This document shows positions 55,542-56,088 of a DNA stretch of 56,088 nt, piece by piece. Position 1 is the first letter of the stretch; each line of letters begins with the position of its first letter. The notes beneath the pieces were generated by a model, which did no database searches, was not told the DNA's origin, and saw only the letters and a list, made by a program, of their open reading frames with translations. The translations under genes and the position numbers were made by a program. This DNA comes from Mycobacterium sp. (lineage in GTDB: Bacteria > Actinomycetota > Actinomycetes > Mycobacteriales > Mycobacteriaceae), in assembly GCA_031292665.1 (NCBI GenBank), contig JARLGR010000091.1:1-56088 (forward strand), given 5' to 3'.

Positions 55542-56088
55542 TCACCCCTCGCCGCGTTGCTCCGGCTTCCCGGACCCGGCCTCCTTCGCCGGGTCCTCCA
55601 CCACGTGATACATGGGGTCGAGCATCCCCATGGGCCGGTTGCCGGTCTGACGGGCCTTGCCGGTGATCCGCAACAGCTGGCCGGGCTGGATGTCGGCGCC
55701 GCCATGGCCGGAACGGAACGTGGCGGTCAGCTCGCCGCTGCTGTCACCGACGACGACTTGCCGCAGGGTCCGCCTGCCCTGGGTGAGGTCTTCGACCGCA
55801 CTGACCCGTCCCTCGACGGTGGCGCGCTGACCGGAGATCAGCCCCGCCACCATGATCACCGACGGTGGCCGCTCGGGGTGTTCGTAGGCGTCGACGTTGT
55901 CGTCCTCACCCTTGGAGACCCACGCTTCGAGTTTGTCGATCTCGTGAGCGAGGCGCTGCTCGAAGCCGTCCGGATAGGCCTCCTTGATCCGCGACTCCAC
56001 ATCGTAGGGCACGATCGTCGCGGCCGCGTCCGGGACGAGGCTGACCGCCCGGGCGATCTTGTCGGCCGTGCGGTCATGCAGCAACCGG
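55542..56088 (-). CDS. OB-fold nucleic-acid-binding protein (5' end outside window)
   Basis: At least 180 residues of a protein whose 5' end runs past the window edge; the frame is open through the last base. The N-terminal visible part is helical and charged (ESRIKEAYPDGFEQRLAHEI). After a linker (YEHPERPP) comes an OB-fold stretch ATVEGRVSAVEDLTQGRRTL, VVVGDSSGELTATFRSG and GQLLRITGKARQTG, like the wedge/OB domain of RecG and other DNA-repair proteins. The tail is Glu/Lys/Gly-rich. I cannot name it. It may be a short OB protein or the end of a larger helicase-like protein. The gene is on the same strand as the PKS. Confidence 0.7.
   Translation of the reverse strand, partial: RLLHDRTADKIARAVSLVPDAAATIVPYDVESRIKEAYPDGFEQRLAHEIDKLEAWVSKGEDDNVDAYEHPERPPSVIMVAGLISGQRATVEGRVSAVEDLTQGRRTLRQVVVGDSSGELTATFRSGHGGADIQPGQLLRITGKARQTGNRPMGMLDPMYHVVEDPAKEAGSGKPEQRGEG

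Overview
The window is chromosomal DNA of a slow-grower-type, nontuberculous Mycobacterium. The evidence is high G+C, frequent GTG starts, several candidate leaderless promoters, and gene order that follows M. tuberculosis H37Rv Rv1229c (mrp) down to about Rv1180 (pks3/pks4), written here in reverse. Family and synteny statements come from recalled knowledge of mycobacterial proteins. No database search was run.

Layout. (1) 1-5660 is the envelope-stress block: tail of an Ala/Pro-rich protein, mrp, tatB, htrA, rseA, sigE, and an O-methyltransferase. (2) 5777-11385 holds a TetR-controlled ABC exporter (Rv1219c-Rv1217c type), an ICMT-like membrane methyltransferase and a CocE-type hydrolase, closed by two large hairpins. 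(3) 11534-19932 covers glycogen/maltosyl and methylglucose-lipopolysaccharide sugar metabolism (glgC, glgM, gpgS) with a DUF3117 protein, tagA, a DivIVA-like protein, folP2, fadD6 and a LOG phosphoribohydrolase. (4) 19994-25296 has a MalT-like ATPase without an HTH, then an accessory patch in which two VapBC-type toxin-antitoxin modules bracket a secreted endoglycoceramidase-like GH5 enzyme. (5) 25330-30369 has dapE and dapD, an MHS-family transporter and fadD36. The PE/PPE/Esx genes found here in M. tuberculosis are absent. (6) 30552-36630 is an accessory catabolic cluster: aldehyde dehydrogenase, then P450, MaoC-like, DUF35, MaoC, Ltp2-like thiolase and TetR. It resembles a reduced igr (cholesterol side-chain) operon. 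(7) 36731-41004 is proline catabolism: pruB, pruA and the regulator pruC.

(8) 41144-55067 is the most interesting region. It sits where M. tuberculosis has the diacyltrehalose/polyacyltrehalose locus (fadD21-chp2-mmpL10-papA3-pks4/3). It holds a methyltransferase gene broken by one in-frame TAA, a close Stf0 trehalose-2-sulfotransferase homologue, a fatty-acyl-AMP ligase, a Sap/GAP-family membrane protein, and a Mas/Pks2-type polyketide synthase. It also holds a dedicated sulfate-activation operon: stand-alone APS kinase, a zinc-motif ATP sulfurylase, and an unrecognised 105-residue protein coupled to it. Together these could activate sulfate to PAPS, sulfate trehalose, and make methyl-branched acyl chains. 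I infer an alternative sulfated acyltrehalose pathway. No PapA acyltransferase or MmpL exporter is present in the window.

(9) The window ends inside a reverse-strand OB-fold protein. I saw no tRNA, rRNA, CRISPR array, insertion sequence or phage gene.
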